Part shown: positions 35,287 through 43,478 of the stretch, in pieces
Layout of the letters: every line of letters begins with the position of its first letter
Numbering within the stretch: position 1 is the first letter of the stretch
From: Kaistella sp. 97-N-M2
GTDB lineage: Bacteria > Bacteroidota > Bacteroidia > Flavobacteriales > Weeksellaceae
NCBI RefSeq assembly: GCF_021513235.1
Contig: NZ_CP090976.1
Location: 2,666,001 to 2,730,000 of the forward strand
Length of the DNA: 64,000 bases
Reading direction: 5' to 3'
Made by a program: the position numbers and the translations under genes
Notes under the pieces: generated by a model
What the model was told of the DNA's origin: nothing
Database searches by the model: none
What the model saw: only the letters and a program-made list of their open reading frames with translations

Positions 35287-35895
35287 ATGAAAAAATGGGT
35301 ATTAGCTCCAGCAGTCATCGGTTTATTTCTCTCTTGTCAAGAAGCAAAAAAAATAGGCGAAAGAAAAGTAACTGCAAAAAGTGCCGTAGTAACAAATGAT
35401 TCTTCAAAGAAAGAGGAAAATTATATTACAGATTCACTACAAAAGGCAGAAAATTTCGTGAATACGAAAGAAACTTCCATCGCCTACGCAGGAGGCGAGC
35501 AATGGTTAAAAACTTCTATCGACAATGAATTTAATAAAGGCATGGGAAATTTAGAAAATTTGTGCACTAAAAAATATGCAGAATTTAAAATGGATGCTAT
35601 GGGAATTGAGTTTGATTACGGTTTAACAGAAAAGGAGTTCAAAAAGAAGTGGCAAGGTAAATACAACTTAGATTTAGTAAACCAGGAAAGTTTTCTCTTA
35701 GGCACGCAGGATCACGGTAAAATTAAAGTGAGTTCTGTAATCCCCAAAAATATTGAAACTAATGGCGCATGGTACAACGTCACATTAAAAGACCTTGATT
35801 TTAATAACTCTGTAAATCGAGAAATCAGGATTGTAAAAAATGGCAAGCGTTATTTAATTGATGAAGTGTTAGAAGATGGATACTCCAATTTCTAG
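35287..35895 (+). CDS. Hypothetical lipoprotein
   Basis: A 202-residue protein with a lipoprotein signal (MKKWVLAPAVIGLFLSCQEA, Cys17). A polar linker leads to a compact domain (YAGGEQWLKTSIDNEFNKGM to VKNGKRYLIDEVLEDGY). The mix of helices followed by strands resembles small periplasmic domains of the NTF2/DUF3828 type; that is a guess. It is the third product of the exported cluster, 49 bp after the small peptide gene. Confidence 0.75.
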   Translation: MKKWVLAPAVIGLFLSCQEAKKIGERKVTAKSAVVTNDSSKKEENYITDSLQKAENFVNTKETSIAYAGGEQWLKTSIDNEFNKGMGNLENLCTKKYAEFKMDAMGIEFDYGLTEKEFKKKWQGKYNLDLVNQESFLLGTQDHGKIKVSSVIPKNIETNGAWYNVTLKDLDFNNSVNREIRIVKNGKRYLIDEVLEDGYSNF

Positions 35896-35916
35896 GATAA
35901 CATATTGTTGCAATCT

Positions 35917-35962
35917 GTGCAAATTTGGGCAAATTTCCATAGTTGATAATGCTATAAATTTG
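35917..35962 (+). promoter_or_regulatory. Direct-repeat element plus -7 box, copy 2
   Basis: GTGCAAATTT and GGGCAAATTT lie in tandem at 35917-35936, and the -7 box TAAATTTG is at 35955-35962. The distance from repeat to box (28 bp from the second unit) is exactly that of copy 1. No ORF follows for 200 bp; a hairpin lies at 36006-36035. Confidence 0.55.
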
Positions 35963-36005
35963 TAACAGTCAAGAAGTATACTAAAAACACATCTCTATAT
36001 AGTTT

Positions 36006-36040
36006 AAGTCCCATTTTTTCCGGAAAGTGGGATTTAATTT
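36006..36040 (+). terminator. Hairpin after the lipoprotein cluster
   Basis: AAGTCCCA and TGGGATTT pair with one G.T wobble, with TTTCCGGAAA in the loop; a short AATTT follows. It could end the lipoprotein transcript, or a roughly 75-nt transcript from the promoter at 35917-35962. The T run is poor. Confidence 0.45.
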
Positions 36041-36114
36041 GAAAACAGTTTTCGCGCTGAAAATTTGTATTTAAATTAACATCAGCTTTCAACTTTTCTT
36101 TTTCACAATTTCCT

Positions 36115-36122
36115 ACATTTGA
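36115..36122 (+). promoter_or_regulatory. -7 box of the SDR gene
   Basis: TACATTTG matches TAnnTTTG, 50 nt before the chosen ATG; the -33 region lacks TTG. Confidence 0.4.
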
Positions 36123-36172
36123 TTGTGTTTCGCGGCAAATCATTTCGTGAAGCTTCTAAAATCAAACACAGT

Positions 36173-36982
36173 ATGGAAATTTCTTTAAAAAATCAGGTCG
36201 CCCTTATTACCGGTTCCTCCAGCGGCATCGGAGCCGGGATCGCACAATCCATGGCCGAGGCCGGCGCAACGGTGGTCATCAATTATCCTTCGCCCGGTAG
36301 TGAAGCTAAAGCAACAGATATTTTAAAAGGCATCACCGATAAGGGCGGAAACGGAATTATTTCCCAGTGCGATGTTTCAAAAGAAAACGAAGTGCTCCGA
36401 ATGTTTCAGGACGTCGTCTCCCAGCTCGGAACCGTCGATATTTTAGTCAACAATGCCGGAATTCAAAAAGATTCCAAATTTACGGAAATGACGCTGGACC
36501 AATGGAACGCCGTTATCAACGTGAACCTAACGGGCCAGTTTTTATGCGCGCGCGAAGCCATAAAAGAATTTCTGCGCCGCGGAATTGATCCTTCCAGATC
36601 GGTTGCGTGCGGCAAGATCATTCATATTTCTTCCGTTCACGAAATTATTCCCTGGGCCGGACACGCCAATTATGCCTCCAGTAAAGGCGCCATCCGAATG
36701 TTGATGCAGACTTTGGCACAGGAGCATGGCGCCGATAAAATCCGCGTCAATTCCATTTGCCCGGGCGCCATTCAAACGCCTATCAATACGAATGCGTGGG
36801 ATTCCGAGAAATCTTTGGAGGCACTTCTGCAATTAATTCCCTATAACCGGATCGGCCAGCCTGCAGATATTGGCAACCTCGCCGTATTTTTAGCCAGCGA
36901 CATGGCAGATTACATCACCGGCGCAAGTATTTTCATCGACGGCGGAATGACGACTTTTGAGAGTTTTTCTACGGGCGGATAA
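36173..36982 (+). CDS. SDR oxidoreductase, glucose 1-dehydrogenase type
   Basis: A 269-residue classical short-chain dehydrogenase. TGSSSGIGAGIAQ is the cofactor loop, NNAG and the catalytic Ser-Tyr-Lys set appear (HISSVHE, YASSKGA), and GASIFIDGGMT closes the fold. Its size and end are close to Bacillus glucose 1-dehydrogenase. The ATG at 36173 (MEISLKNQVALITGS) is chosen over the frame start at 36119. A glucosidase gene follows 168 bp downstream on the same strand, so a shared role in glucoside use is plausible. Confidence 0.9.
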   Translation: MEISLKNQVALITGSSSGIGAGIAQSMAEAGATVVINYPSPGSEAKATDILKGITDKGGNGIISQCDVSKENEVLRMFQDVVSQLGTVDILVNNAGIQKDSKFTEMTLDQWNAVINVNLTGQFLCAREAIKEFLRRGIDPSRSVACGKIIHISSVHEIIPWAGHANYASSKGAIRMLMQTLAQEHGADKIRVNSICPGAIQTPINTNAWDSEKSLEALLQLIPYNRIGQPADIGNLAVFLASDMADYITGASIFIDGGMTTFESFSTGG

Positions 36983-36988
36983 TTTTTT

Positions 36989-37061
36989 TGGGCGCCTTTT
37001 TCCGCCTTCCGTTCCCGCAATTTTTTTTGCAAAAAAATGTGCTCCACTCAAGTCGGGGCGC
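36989..37061 (+). repeat. Dispersed 3'-end hairpin element, copy 2
   Basis: In the orientation of the upstream SDR gene this starts TGGGCGCCTTTTTCCGCC, six nt after the stop codon. It then carries TTCCCGC, an A/T hairpin (ATTTTTTT and AAAAAAAAT arms when read on the other strand), GCTCCACTCA and GTCGGGGCGC. It is a reverse-complement match to the element at 591-671, with the same relation to its own upstream gene. Confidence 0.75.
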
Positions 37062-37150
37062 AGATTGCGGCACAAAATTAAAATTCTTTAATTTTAAATA
37101 TTTGTAAAAACTCAAAAATTTAAAATTCACAACTCATAATTTATAAAAAT

Positions 37151-39799
37151 ATGACCGAAGAAAGCAAACGAATCCCCAATGTTGCCTGGAAAAAATGGGG
37201 ACCTTACGTCAGCAACCGCGAATGGGGCCTGGTCCGCGAAGATTACAGCGCCAACGGCGACGCTTGGAATTTCACGAACCACGATACCGCCGAAGCCAAA
37301 ACCTACCGCTGGGGCGAGGAAGGCATCTGTGGAGTTTGCGACGACAAGCAGCTGCTCGTTTTCTCTTTGGGTCTTTGGAATAAAAAAGATAAAATGGTAA
37401 AGGAGCGCTTTTTCGGTTTAACGAACGGGCAGGGAAATCACGGCGAAGATGTAAAGGAATATTACTATTATTTAGACAATACACCCACGCATTCTTACAT
37501 GAAAATGCTCTACAAATATCCCCAAAATGCTTTTCCGTACGACGATTTGCTGCGGAAAAACGCCGCCCGCGGCAGACTGGAAGCCGAATATGAACTGATC
37601 GACACCGGAATCTTCGACGACAACGAGTATTTCGATGTTTTCATTGAATACGCAAAAAATTCTCCGACCGATATTTTGGTGAAAATCACCGTTATAAACC
37701 GCGGAAAAAACGACGCGCCGCTTATTCTTATGCCAACCGTTTGGTTTCGAAACACGTGGAATTGGGGCTACGATGATTACAAACCCAAAATGACGTCCGA
37801 TCGTGCAGATCATATCAAGATCGAGAGAAAGGAACTCGACATCAAAAATTTTTACGCGAAGAATTCTTTAAAAACGCTGTTTTGCAACAACGAGACGAAC
37901 GACGTCCGGCTTTATCATTCGCTCAACGAAACACCGTTCACGAAAGACGGCATCAACCGGTTTGTCACAACGGGAAAAGACAATGGCATCAATAAAGAAA
38001 ACTTTGGAACGAAAGCTACCTTTCTTTTGGATGAAACGATTCCCGCGGAAAGCACGCAAATTTTCGAATTTCGGCTTTCGGAAGAGAATTTGGATGATCC
38101 CTTTAAAGATTTTGACGAAATTTTTCTTTCCCGGCAAAAAGAAGCCGACGAATTTTACGCTTATATTCAAAAAGGCATCCCTTCCGATGACGAAAAAAAT
38201 GTGCAGCGACAGGCTTTTGCGGGAATGTTGTGGAACAAAATGTTCTATCATTACAACGTTGCCAAATGGTTAAAAGGCGATCCCGCAGAAATTAAGCCGC
38301 CAAAATCCCGCGAGAAAATCCGAAACTGCGAATGGAAACATTTAAACAATTTCGATATCATTTCCATGCCCGACAAATGGGAATACCCTTGGTACGCCAC
38401 GTGGGATCTGGCATTCCACACTTTGAGTTTTGCCTTGATCGATCCGGATTTTGCAAAACAGCAGATCAAACTTTTCACGCTGGATTGGTATATGCACCCA
38501 AACGGTCAGCTTCCCGCCTACGAATGGAATTTTTCCGATGTCAATCCGCCGGTTCACGCCTGGGCACTTTTTCGGATCTTTAAAATAGATGAAACGCTGA
38601 AAGGAAAACCCGATTTGGATTTTCTGGAGACCGTTTTTCAAAAACTACTGCTAAATTTTACGTGGTGGGTAAATAAAAAAGACAGCAACGGCAACAATAT
38701 TTTCGAGGGTGGATTTCTCGGCCTCGATAACGTGGGCGTTTTCGACCGCAGCGACACCTTACCAAATGGGCAAAGATTGGAGCAAGCCGACGGAACCAGC
38801 TGGATGGCCATGTTTGCGCTGAACATGATGCGCATTTCCATCGAGCTGGCACAGTATAATCATATTTACGAGGAAATGGCAACGAAGTTTTTTGAACATT
38901 TTCTGTACATCGCCAATGCCCTCGATAATATGGGCGACAATAATTTTTCGCTTTGGGATGACGAGGACGAATTTTTTTACGACGCCATTGCTACGAACAA
39001 AGGCGACAACATGTTCCTGAAATTACGAACAGTTGTCGGCTTAATCCCAATGTTTGCCGTAGAAGTTATTGAGGACGAAATGCTGGAAAAACTTCCGGTA
39101 TTCAAGGCGCGGATGCATTGGATCATGGAGAATAAACCTGAACTTGCGTCGCTCGTTTCGTACTGGGAAGTGAAAGGCCAGGATTCCAAACATCTGCTGA
39201 GTTTGCTGCGGGGTCACCGCCTGAAACGACTGCTCGTCCGAATGCTGGATGAGAAGGAATTTCTGAGCGACTACGGCGTTCGCGCGCTCTCGAAAATTTA
39301 CGAAGACAATCCCTTCGAAATTCATTTAAACGACATCGACTATTCCATTAAATATACGCCGGCAGAAAGCGACAGCGGCCTATTTGGCGGCAACAGCAAC
39401 TGGCGCGGACCCATCTGGTTTCCCATCAATTTTTTAATTATCGAAAGTCTGCAGCGCTTTTTCTTTTATTACAGCCCGGATTTTATGGTGGAATATCCGA
39501 CGGGCAGCGGAAATTATTCGAACCTCGATGAAATCGCCGATGCCTTGGGAAAAAGACTTTCAAAAATTTTTCTGAAAGATGAAAACGGCAAACGTGCGGT
39601 TAACGGGCAGTACCCGAGATTTCAGGAAGACGAAAACTTTAAGGATTATATTTTGTTTTACGAATATTTCCACGGTGATAACGGAAGGGGAGTTGGCGCC
39701 TCCCATCAAACAGGGTGGACAGGTTTGATTTCGAAAATTCTGCAGCCGAGATTAAGCAAATTCAAGATGGCGAAAGACGAAACGGAAACGCCAAATTGA
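37151..39799 (+). CDS. Glucosidase, GH63-like (MGH1-type (alpha/alpha)6 barrel)
   Basis: An 882-residue protein without a signal peptide, hence cytoplasmic. The start MTEESKRIPNVAWKKWGPYV and the blocks WYATWDLAFHT (containing the general acid Asp), FLGLDNVGVFDRS and SNWRGPIWFPINFLI fit the GH63/mannosyl-oligosaccharide-glucosidase-like family of bacteria. These act on alpha-glucosides; the exact linkage is unknown. It pairs with the SDR gene upstream. Its 3' end lies 4 bp from the convergent membrane-protein gene, with no hairpin between them. Confidence 0.88.
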   Translation: MTEESKRIPNVAWKKWGPYVSNREWGLVREDYSANGDAWNFTNHDTAEAKTYRWGEEGICGVCDDKQLLVFSLGLWNKKDKMVKERFFGLTNGQGNHGEDVKEYYYYLDNTPTHSYMKMLYKYPQNAFPYDDLLRKNAARGRLEAEYELIDTGIFDDNEYFDVFIEYAKNSPTDILVKITVINRGKNDAPLILMPTVWFRNTWNWGYDDYKPKMTSDRADHIKIERKELDIKNFYAKNSLKTLFCNNETNDVRLYHSLNETPFTKDGINRFVTTGKDNGINKENFGTKATFLLDETIPAESTQIFEFRLSEENLDDPFKDFDEIFLSRQKEADEFYAYIQKGIPSDDEKNVQRQAFAGMLWNKMFYHYNVAKWLKGDPAEIKPPKSREKIRNCEWKHLNNFDIISMPDKWEYPWYATWDLAFHTLSFALIDPDFAKQQIKLFTLDWYMHPNGQLPAYEWNFSDVNPPVHAWALFRIFKIDETLKGKPDLDFLETVFQKLLLNFTWWVNKKDSNGNNIFEGGFLGLDNVGVFDRSDTLPNGQRLEQADGTSWMAMFALNMMRISIELAQYNHIYEEMATKFFEHFLYIANALDNMGDNNFSLWDDEDEFFYDAIATNKGDNMFLKLRTVVGLIPMFAVEVIEDEMLEKLPVFKARMHWIMENKPELASLVSYWEVKGQDSKHLLSLLRGHRLKRLLVRMLDEKEFLSDYGVRALSKIYEDNPFEIHLNDIDYSIKYTPAESDSGLFGGNSNWRGPIWFPINFLIIESLQRFFFYYSPDFMVEYPTGSGNYSNLDEIADALGKRLSKIFLKDENGKRAVNGQYPRFQEDENFKDYILFYEYFHGDNGRGVGASHQTGWTGLISKILQPRLSKFKMAKDETETPN

Positions 39800-39803
39800 T
39801 CAA

Positions 39804-40562
39804 TCAAACGGCTTCCTTTCTTCTTAATTGTTGGTGCGAGAGGATGATCAATGCAATCATCAAACCTATAGAAACGAGGGACGCATTTAATGTACCCAAA
39901 TCAAGTCCGCCTTTCGCTAATGGTTTGGTTAGGAAGTCGCCGAAAGTCGCCCCAAACGGACGCGTAAATATAAAGGCGATCCAAAAAAGAACGATGTGAT
40001 TAATTTTAGTCAGATAGTGCAAAGCCACGACAACGATAATAATTGAGCCCGTGATGATGGCGCCCATCAGATAAGTGAATCCTAAATTATCACTCAGAAA
40101 ATCACCAAACGCGGTTCCTAAGCTGTTTGAAAACAATACGGCCAGCCAGAAATAAAGTTCTTTTGATCTTTCGAAAATAGGATAGACTTCCAAATTTTTA
40201 TATTTCCTGTACCAGAAATAGAGACTTAACATCAGCAAAGCAACCAACATTAAACTTCCCCACGCGTAACCTAAATGCAAACTTCGGTCGATGAAATCCG
40301 AGATCTCTGTGCCGAATGTGGTTGTTCCGATAATCACTAACCAATAAAAAGCGGGAATATATTTTTGGGCATTCAGCTGTAAAAGAAGCGCAGCAAGAAA
40401 GAAAAGATAGGTAATGCCGATGCCGACCAAATACCCTAAATTCAAAGTCTGCGCAATAAAATCTCCTAAAGTTTCTCCCAAAGTAGTGGCGATAATTTTC
40501 ATCACCCAAAAAAGCAGGGTGATCTGAGCAACTTTGTTGAAAGGATATTTCTCGGTTTTCAT
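39804..40562 (-). CDS. Eight-segment membrane protein with four internal repeats (COG4705-like)
   Basis: A 252-residue integral membrane protein with about eight hydrophobic segments. Each quarter carries the same motif: TTLGETLGDF (26-35), TTFGTEISDF (81-90), NSLGTAFGDF (146-155) and RPFGATFGDF (201-210). Spacings are 55, 65 and 55 residues, so the chain is a quadruplicated two-helix unit with conserved Gly and Asp in the membrane. This is the COG4705-type uncharacterised membrane-anchored family. The intramembrane Asp residues suggest ion or metal transport, which is inference. Confidence 0.8.
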   Translation of the reverse strand: MKTEKYPFNKVAQITLLFWVMKIIATTLGETLGDFIAQTLNLGYLVGIGITYLFFLAALLLQLNAQKYIPAFYWLVIIGTTTFGTEISDFIDRSLHLGYAWGSLMLVALLMLSLYFWYRKYKNLEVYPIFERSKELYFWLAVLFSNSLGTAFGDFLSDNLGFTYLMGAIITGSIIIVVVALHYLTKINHIVLFWIAFIFTRPFGATFGDFLTKPLAKGGLDLGTLNASLVSIGLMIALIILSHQQLRRKEAV

Positions 40563-40626
40563 GCAATGAACTTTTAAAGCAGAACAAATTTAGCCTAAAA
40601 TGAAGAAGCGTAAAGCAAAATTATAC

Positions 40627-42822
40627 TTACAAACTCAAAATAACGCCGTTTTCTTTCAGCTGCTGTACCGGTTTTGAAAACCAAAACAATTCAAAATCGT
40701 CGAAATTTTCTTCGTACTGATTTTTAAGGTTTTGAAGCGTGATTTTTTTCGGATTTTCCGTGGAATTTTCGTCGAAAATTTTCAGAAGCCAATGTGCTTT
40801 TTCCTTTTCCATCTCGAGTTTTACTATATTGGTTTTCAGGTGGAAGATCAGCCGCGTCATTTCAAAAACATTTCCTTTTTTAACCCTGGAAAAATCTTCA
40901 GCAAGAAGATTTTTACCCAGAAAAATCAGTTTTGAATTTCCTTTAAATTTAAAATTTTCCTCTACCAAAAGGCAATCGTGGATATAATCCGGATGAATGC
41001 TTGTGCGGGGAATTTTAAAATCGAACCAGTCTTTTAAAGGAAGATCGAAATTAATTCCGTGCATATAATTTAATAAAGATTTTTTCAAACCAAAACTGAA
41101 TTGGCTGTGATCGATGCCGGTTTTATCCGTAAAATCGATGTCGTTGTGCGCAAACATAATGTCTTTTAGGATCGGGGCGACGCCAAATTCCTCGGGATTT
41201 TTGCCGATGGGCGAATGCGCTGTCATGGCGAATTGATGCCAAAAACCGCTCTGCAAAATTCCCATCTCAAAAAGCTGGCGCACCATTTCTAAAGAATCGA
41301 CCGTCTCCTGAACGGTTTGCGTGGGATAACCGTACATTAGGTAGGCGTGGACCATAATTCCGGCCTCCGTGAAATTTCTCGTCACCTGCGCCACCTGTTC
41401 TACAGAAACACCTTTGTCGATGAGTTTTAAAAGCCGGTCGCTCGCTACTTCGAGTCCACCCGAAACCGCCACGCAGCCGGAAACCTTTAGCAAAAAACAA
41501 AGATCACGGCTGAAACTTTTTTCGAAGCGGATGTTCGTCCACCATGTAACAACAAGATTCCGACGCAAAATTTCCAGCGCAACTTCGCGCATCAAAGCGG
41601 GCGGCGCAGCTTCGTCCACGAAATGAAAACCCGACTCGCCGGTTTGCGCGATGAGTTCCTCCATTCGGTCCACCAAAATTTTAGCGGAAATCGGTTCGTA
41701 TGTTTTAATATAATCTAAAGAAATATCGCAAAAAGTACATTTTCCCCAATAACAGCCGTGTGCCATGGTGAGTTTGTTCCACCTTCCGTCGCTCCATAAA
41801 CTGTGCATGGGATTGGCGATTTCGATTACGGAAATATATCGATCGAGGAGCAGATCGGTGTAATCCGGCGTGCCGACAAAGGCCTGTTTGTAGTCGAAAC
41901 GTGTGGAATTATTCTTATAAACAACTTCTCCGTTTTCGAGCAGAAAAGTTCTTTTAAATTCTCCTTCGGACTGATTTTTATTTGAATTGATGTGGTAGAA
42001 AAGTAGTTCCAAAGGTAATTCGCCATCATCAAGCGTAATAAAATCGAAAAACTCAAAAACGCGCGGATCTTTTAATTCCCGAAGTTCGGTATTAGGAAAA
42101 CCGCCGCCCATAGCGATTTTTACATGCGGATAATTGCTTTTGATAAATTGCGCGGAGCGAAACGCGGCATATAAATTTCCCGGAAAAGGCACGGAAAAGC
42201 ACACCAACTTCGGTTTAAAGGTTTCCATTTTCTCCCCGAGAATTTTTAAGGTAAAATAATCGATGAAAGTGTAGGCAGAATTTAGCTTCAAATATAATTC
42301 ATCGAAAGAATTTGCACTTTGTCCAATTCGTTCGGCATAGCGGCTAAAACCGAAATCGGCATCGATATTTTCGACAATAAAATCTGAAATATCTTCCAGA
42401 TATAAAGTCGCCAGGTGTTTTGCTTTATCCTGAAGACCCATATTTCCGAAAGCAAATTCCATATCATCCAACTGATTAAAACGCGAGGCTTCGGGCAGAA
42501 AATTCATGCTGCAGATCTGTCGCGCTAACGTTGGATTTTGATTTTGGAGGAAAAGAAGAACCTGATCGATGGTTTTGATATATTCTTCGCGCAGCGCAAA
42601 AATCCTTTGCCCGTTTTCCGACGCATTTCTTAGGTCTAAATTTTCATCAAATACTTTTTGAATTCCCTCCTTTGAAAATAACGCTAAAATAACTTCAATG
42701 CCCAAATCCATTTGGTGGCTTGATATATATTTGGTGTTCAAAAAACCTTTAATATAAGCCGTTGCGGGATAAGGCGTGTTGAGCTGCGTAAAAGGCGGCG
42801 TGATGAGAAGGAGATCTTTCAA
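40627..42822 (-). CDS. B12-binding-type radical SAM protein (TTG start)
   Basis: A 731-residue protein. An N-terminal B12-binding-like Rossmann domain (LVCFSVPFPGNLYAAF, then MGGGFPNTEL and DDGELPLELL) precedes a radical SAM domain. The cluster motif is GCYWGKCTFCD, i.e. CX4CX2C (Cys357, Cys362, Cys365), one residue longer than the classical CX3CX2C. The first codon is taken as TTG at 42822 (LKDLLLITPPFTQLNTPYPA), because this block opens the family and no ATG lies nearby; the frame extends to 42876 only through non-conserved codons and through the promoter. The substrate is unknown. It is a single gene. Confidence 0.88.
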   Translation of the reverse strand: MKDLLLITPPFTQLNTPYPATAYIKGFLNTKYISSHQMDLGIEVILALFSKEGIQKVFDENLDLRNASENGQRIFALREEYIKTIDQVLLFLQNQNPTLARQICSMNFLPEASRFNQLDDMEFAFGNMGLQDKAKHLATLYLEDISDFIVENIDADFGFSRYAERIGQSANSFDELYLKLNSAYTFIDYFTLKILGEKMETFKPKLVCFSVPFPGNLYAAFRSAQFIKSNYPHVKIAMGGGFPNTELRELKDPRVFEFFDFITLDDGELPLELLFYHINSNKNQSEGEFKRTFLLENGEVVYKNNSTRFDYKQAFVGTPDYTDLLLDRYISVIEIANPMHSLWSDGRWNKLTMAHGCYWGKCTFCDISLDYIKTYEPISAKILVDRMEELIAQTGESGFHFVDEAAPPALMREVALEILRRNLVVTWWTNIRFEKSFSRDLCFLLKVSGCVAVSGGLEVASDRLLKLIDKGVSVEQVAQVTRNFTEAGIMVHAYLMYGYPTQTVQETVDSLEMVRQLFEMGILQSGFWHQFAMTAHSPIGKNPEEFGVAPILKDIMFAHNDIDFTDKTGIDHSQFSFGLKKSLLNYMHGINFDLPLKDWFDFKIPRTSIHPDYIHDCLLVEENFKFKGNSKLIFLGKNLLAEDFSRVKKGNVFEMTRLIFHLKTNIVKLEMEKEKAHWLLKIFDENSTENPKKITLQNLKNQYEENFDDFELFWFSKPVQQLKENGVILSL

Positions 42823-42840
42823 CAGAGTTTTTCTTTGGTG

Positions 42841-42869
42841 CAAAGTTATTTTAAATAACTTAACCACAA
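42841..42869 (-). promoter_or_regulatory. Promoter of the radical SAM gene
   Basis: On the minus strand TTG (42867-42869) is followed after 18 bp by TAACTTTG (42841-42848). The start TTG codon is about 19 nt downstream, which supports the short reading of the protein. Confidence 0.6.
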
Positions 42870-42985
42870 AAGTCACAAAACAGTACTGAATTACGGTGGT
42901 AAAACGGTAAAAATACTAAGCGTAAATTTATCGTTTCACCTGTAATAATGCAGTTAAAAAGATTTGTGACCCGGAGGTTTAGGTT

Positions 42986-43396
42986 TTACAGATCGAAGTC
43001 GCCGGCGGCTTCGGGTTGATAGATAATTTCATCGATGATGATCTTCGTCATTCCGGAAGGAACTAACCAAGCGATCTCGTCGCCAACGCTGTAACCAATC
43101 AGGGCCGCAGCAACCGACGAAAAAATAGAGATTTTGTGTTCTTTCATATTCGCCAGATGCGGATAAACGATTTGAAACTGCACGATGTTTTTGTTGTTTG
43201 CGAAATGAATTTTCACGATGGAATTCATGGTGACGACGTCTTTCGCAATTTCTTCGGACGAAACTATTTTCGCGCTGTGTAATTCTGCCAATAATTTTTC
43301 GGCATCTTCTTTTTTGATGGTGTTATTTTGCTTGGCATCGCGGATGGCGTTGTGGATGCGCGTATTATCCTGTTTTGTTATTACAATTTGTTTCAT
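42986..43396 (-). CDS. GreA/GreB-family (Rnk-like) nucleoside-diphosphate-kinase regulator
   Basis: A 136-residue protein. The N-terminal 50 residues form a short helical hairpin, and the C-terminal 80 are the GreA/GreB FKBP-like domain (VYPHLANMKEHKISIFSSVAAALIG, shown in two parts, and SVGDEIAWLVPSG). Because the coiled coil is much shorter than in GreA and lacks its acidic tip, an Rnk-type role at the RNA polymerase secondary channel is more likely than transcript cleavage. Confidence 0.85.
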   Translation of the reverse strand: MKQIVITKQDNTRIHNAIRDAKQNNTIKKEDAEKLLAELHSAKIVSSEEIAKDVVTMNSIVKIHFANNKNIVQFQIVYPHLANMKEHKISIFSSVAAALIGYSVGDEIAWLVPSGMTKIIIDEIIYQPEAAGDFDL

Positions 43397-43420
43397 GGTT
43401 ATGTTTTAAAGTAGGTAACT

Positions 43421-43452
43421 AAAAAAACCGTCTGAATTTTTCAAACGGTTTA
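43421..43452 (-). terminator. Terminator of the acyltransferase gene
   Basis: On the minus strand AAACCGT and ACGGTTT pair, with an inner TGAA/TTCA extension, followed by seven T. It starts about 27 nt after the stop codon. Confidence 0.8.
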
Positions 43453-43478
43453 TATAAAAATATATTCTATTGAAAATT

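Noticed and set aside
35952..36143. 63-codon minus-strand frame in the gap before the SDR gene
   Set aside because: It covers the -7 box and hairpin of the opposite strand and has no conserved content; a small RNA is a better explanation for this gap.
37080..37150. Riboswitch in the leader of the glucosidase gene
   Set aside because: The segment is very AT-rich, with no conserved aptamer pattern or terminator/antiterminator pair that I can identify.
40198..40587. 129-codon minus-strand frame
   Set aside because: It is a shifted frame of the four-repeat membrane protein and has arginine/phenylalanine-rich shadow composition.
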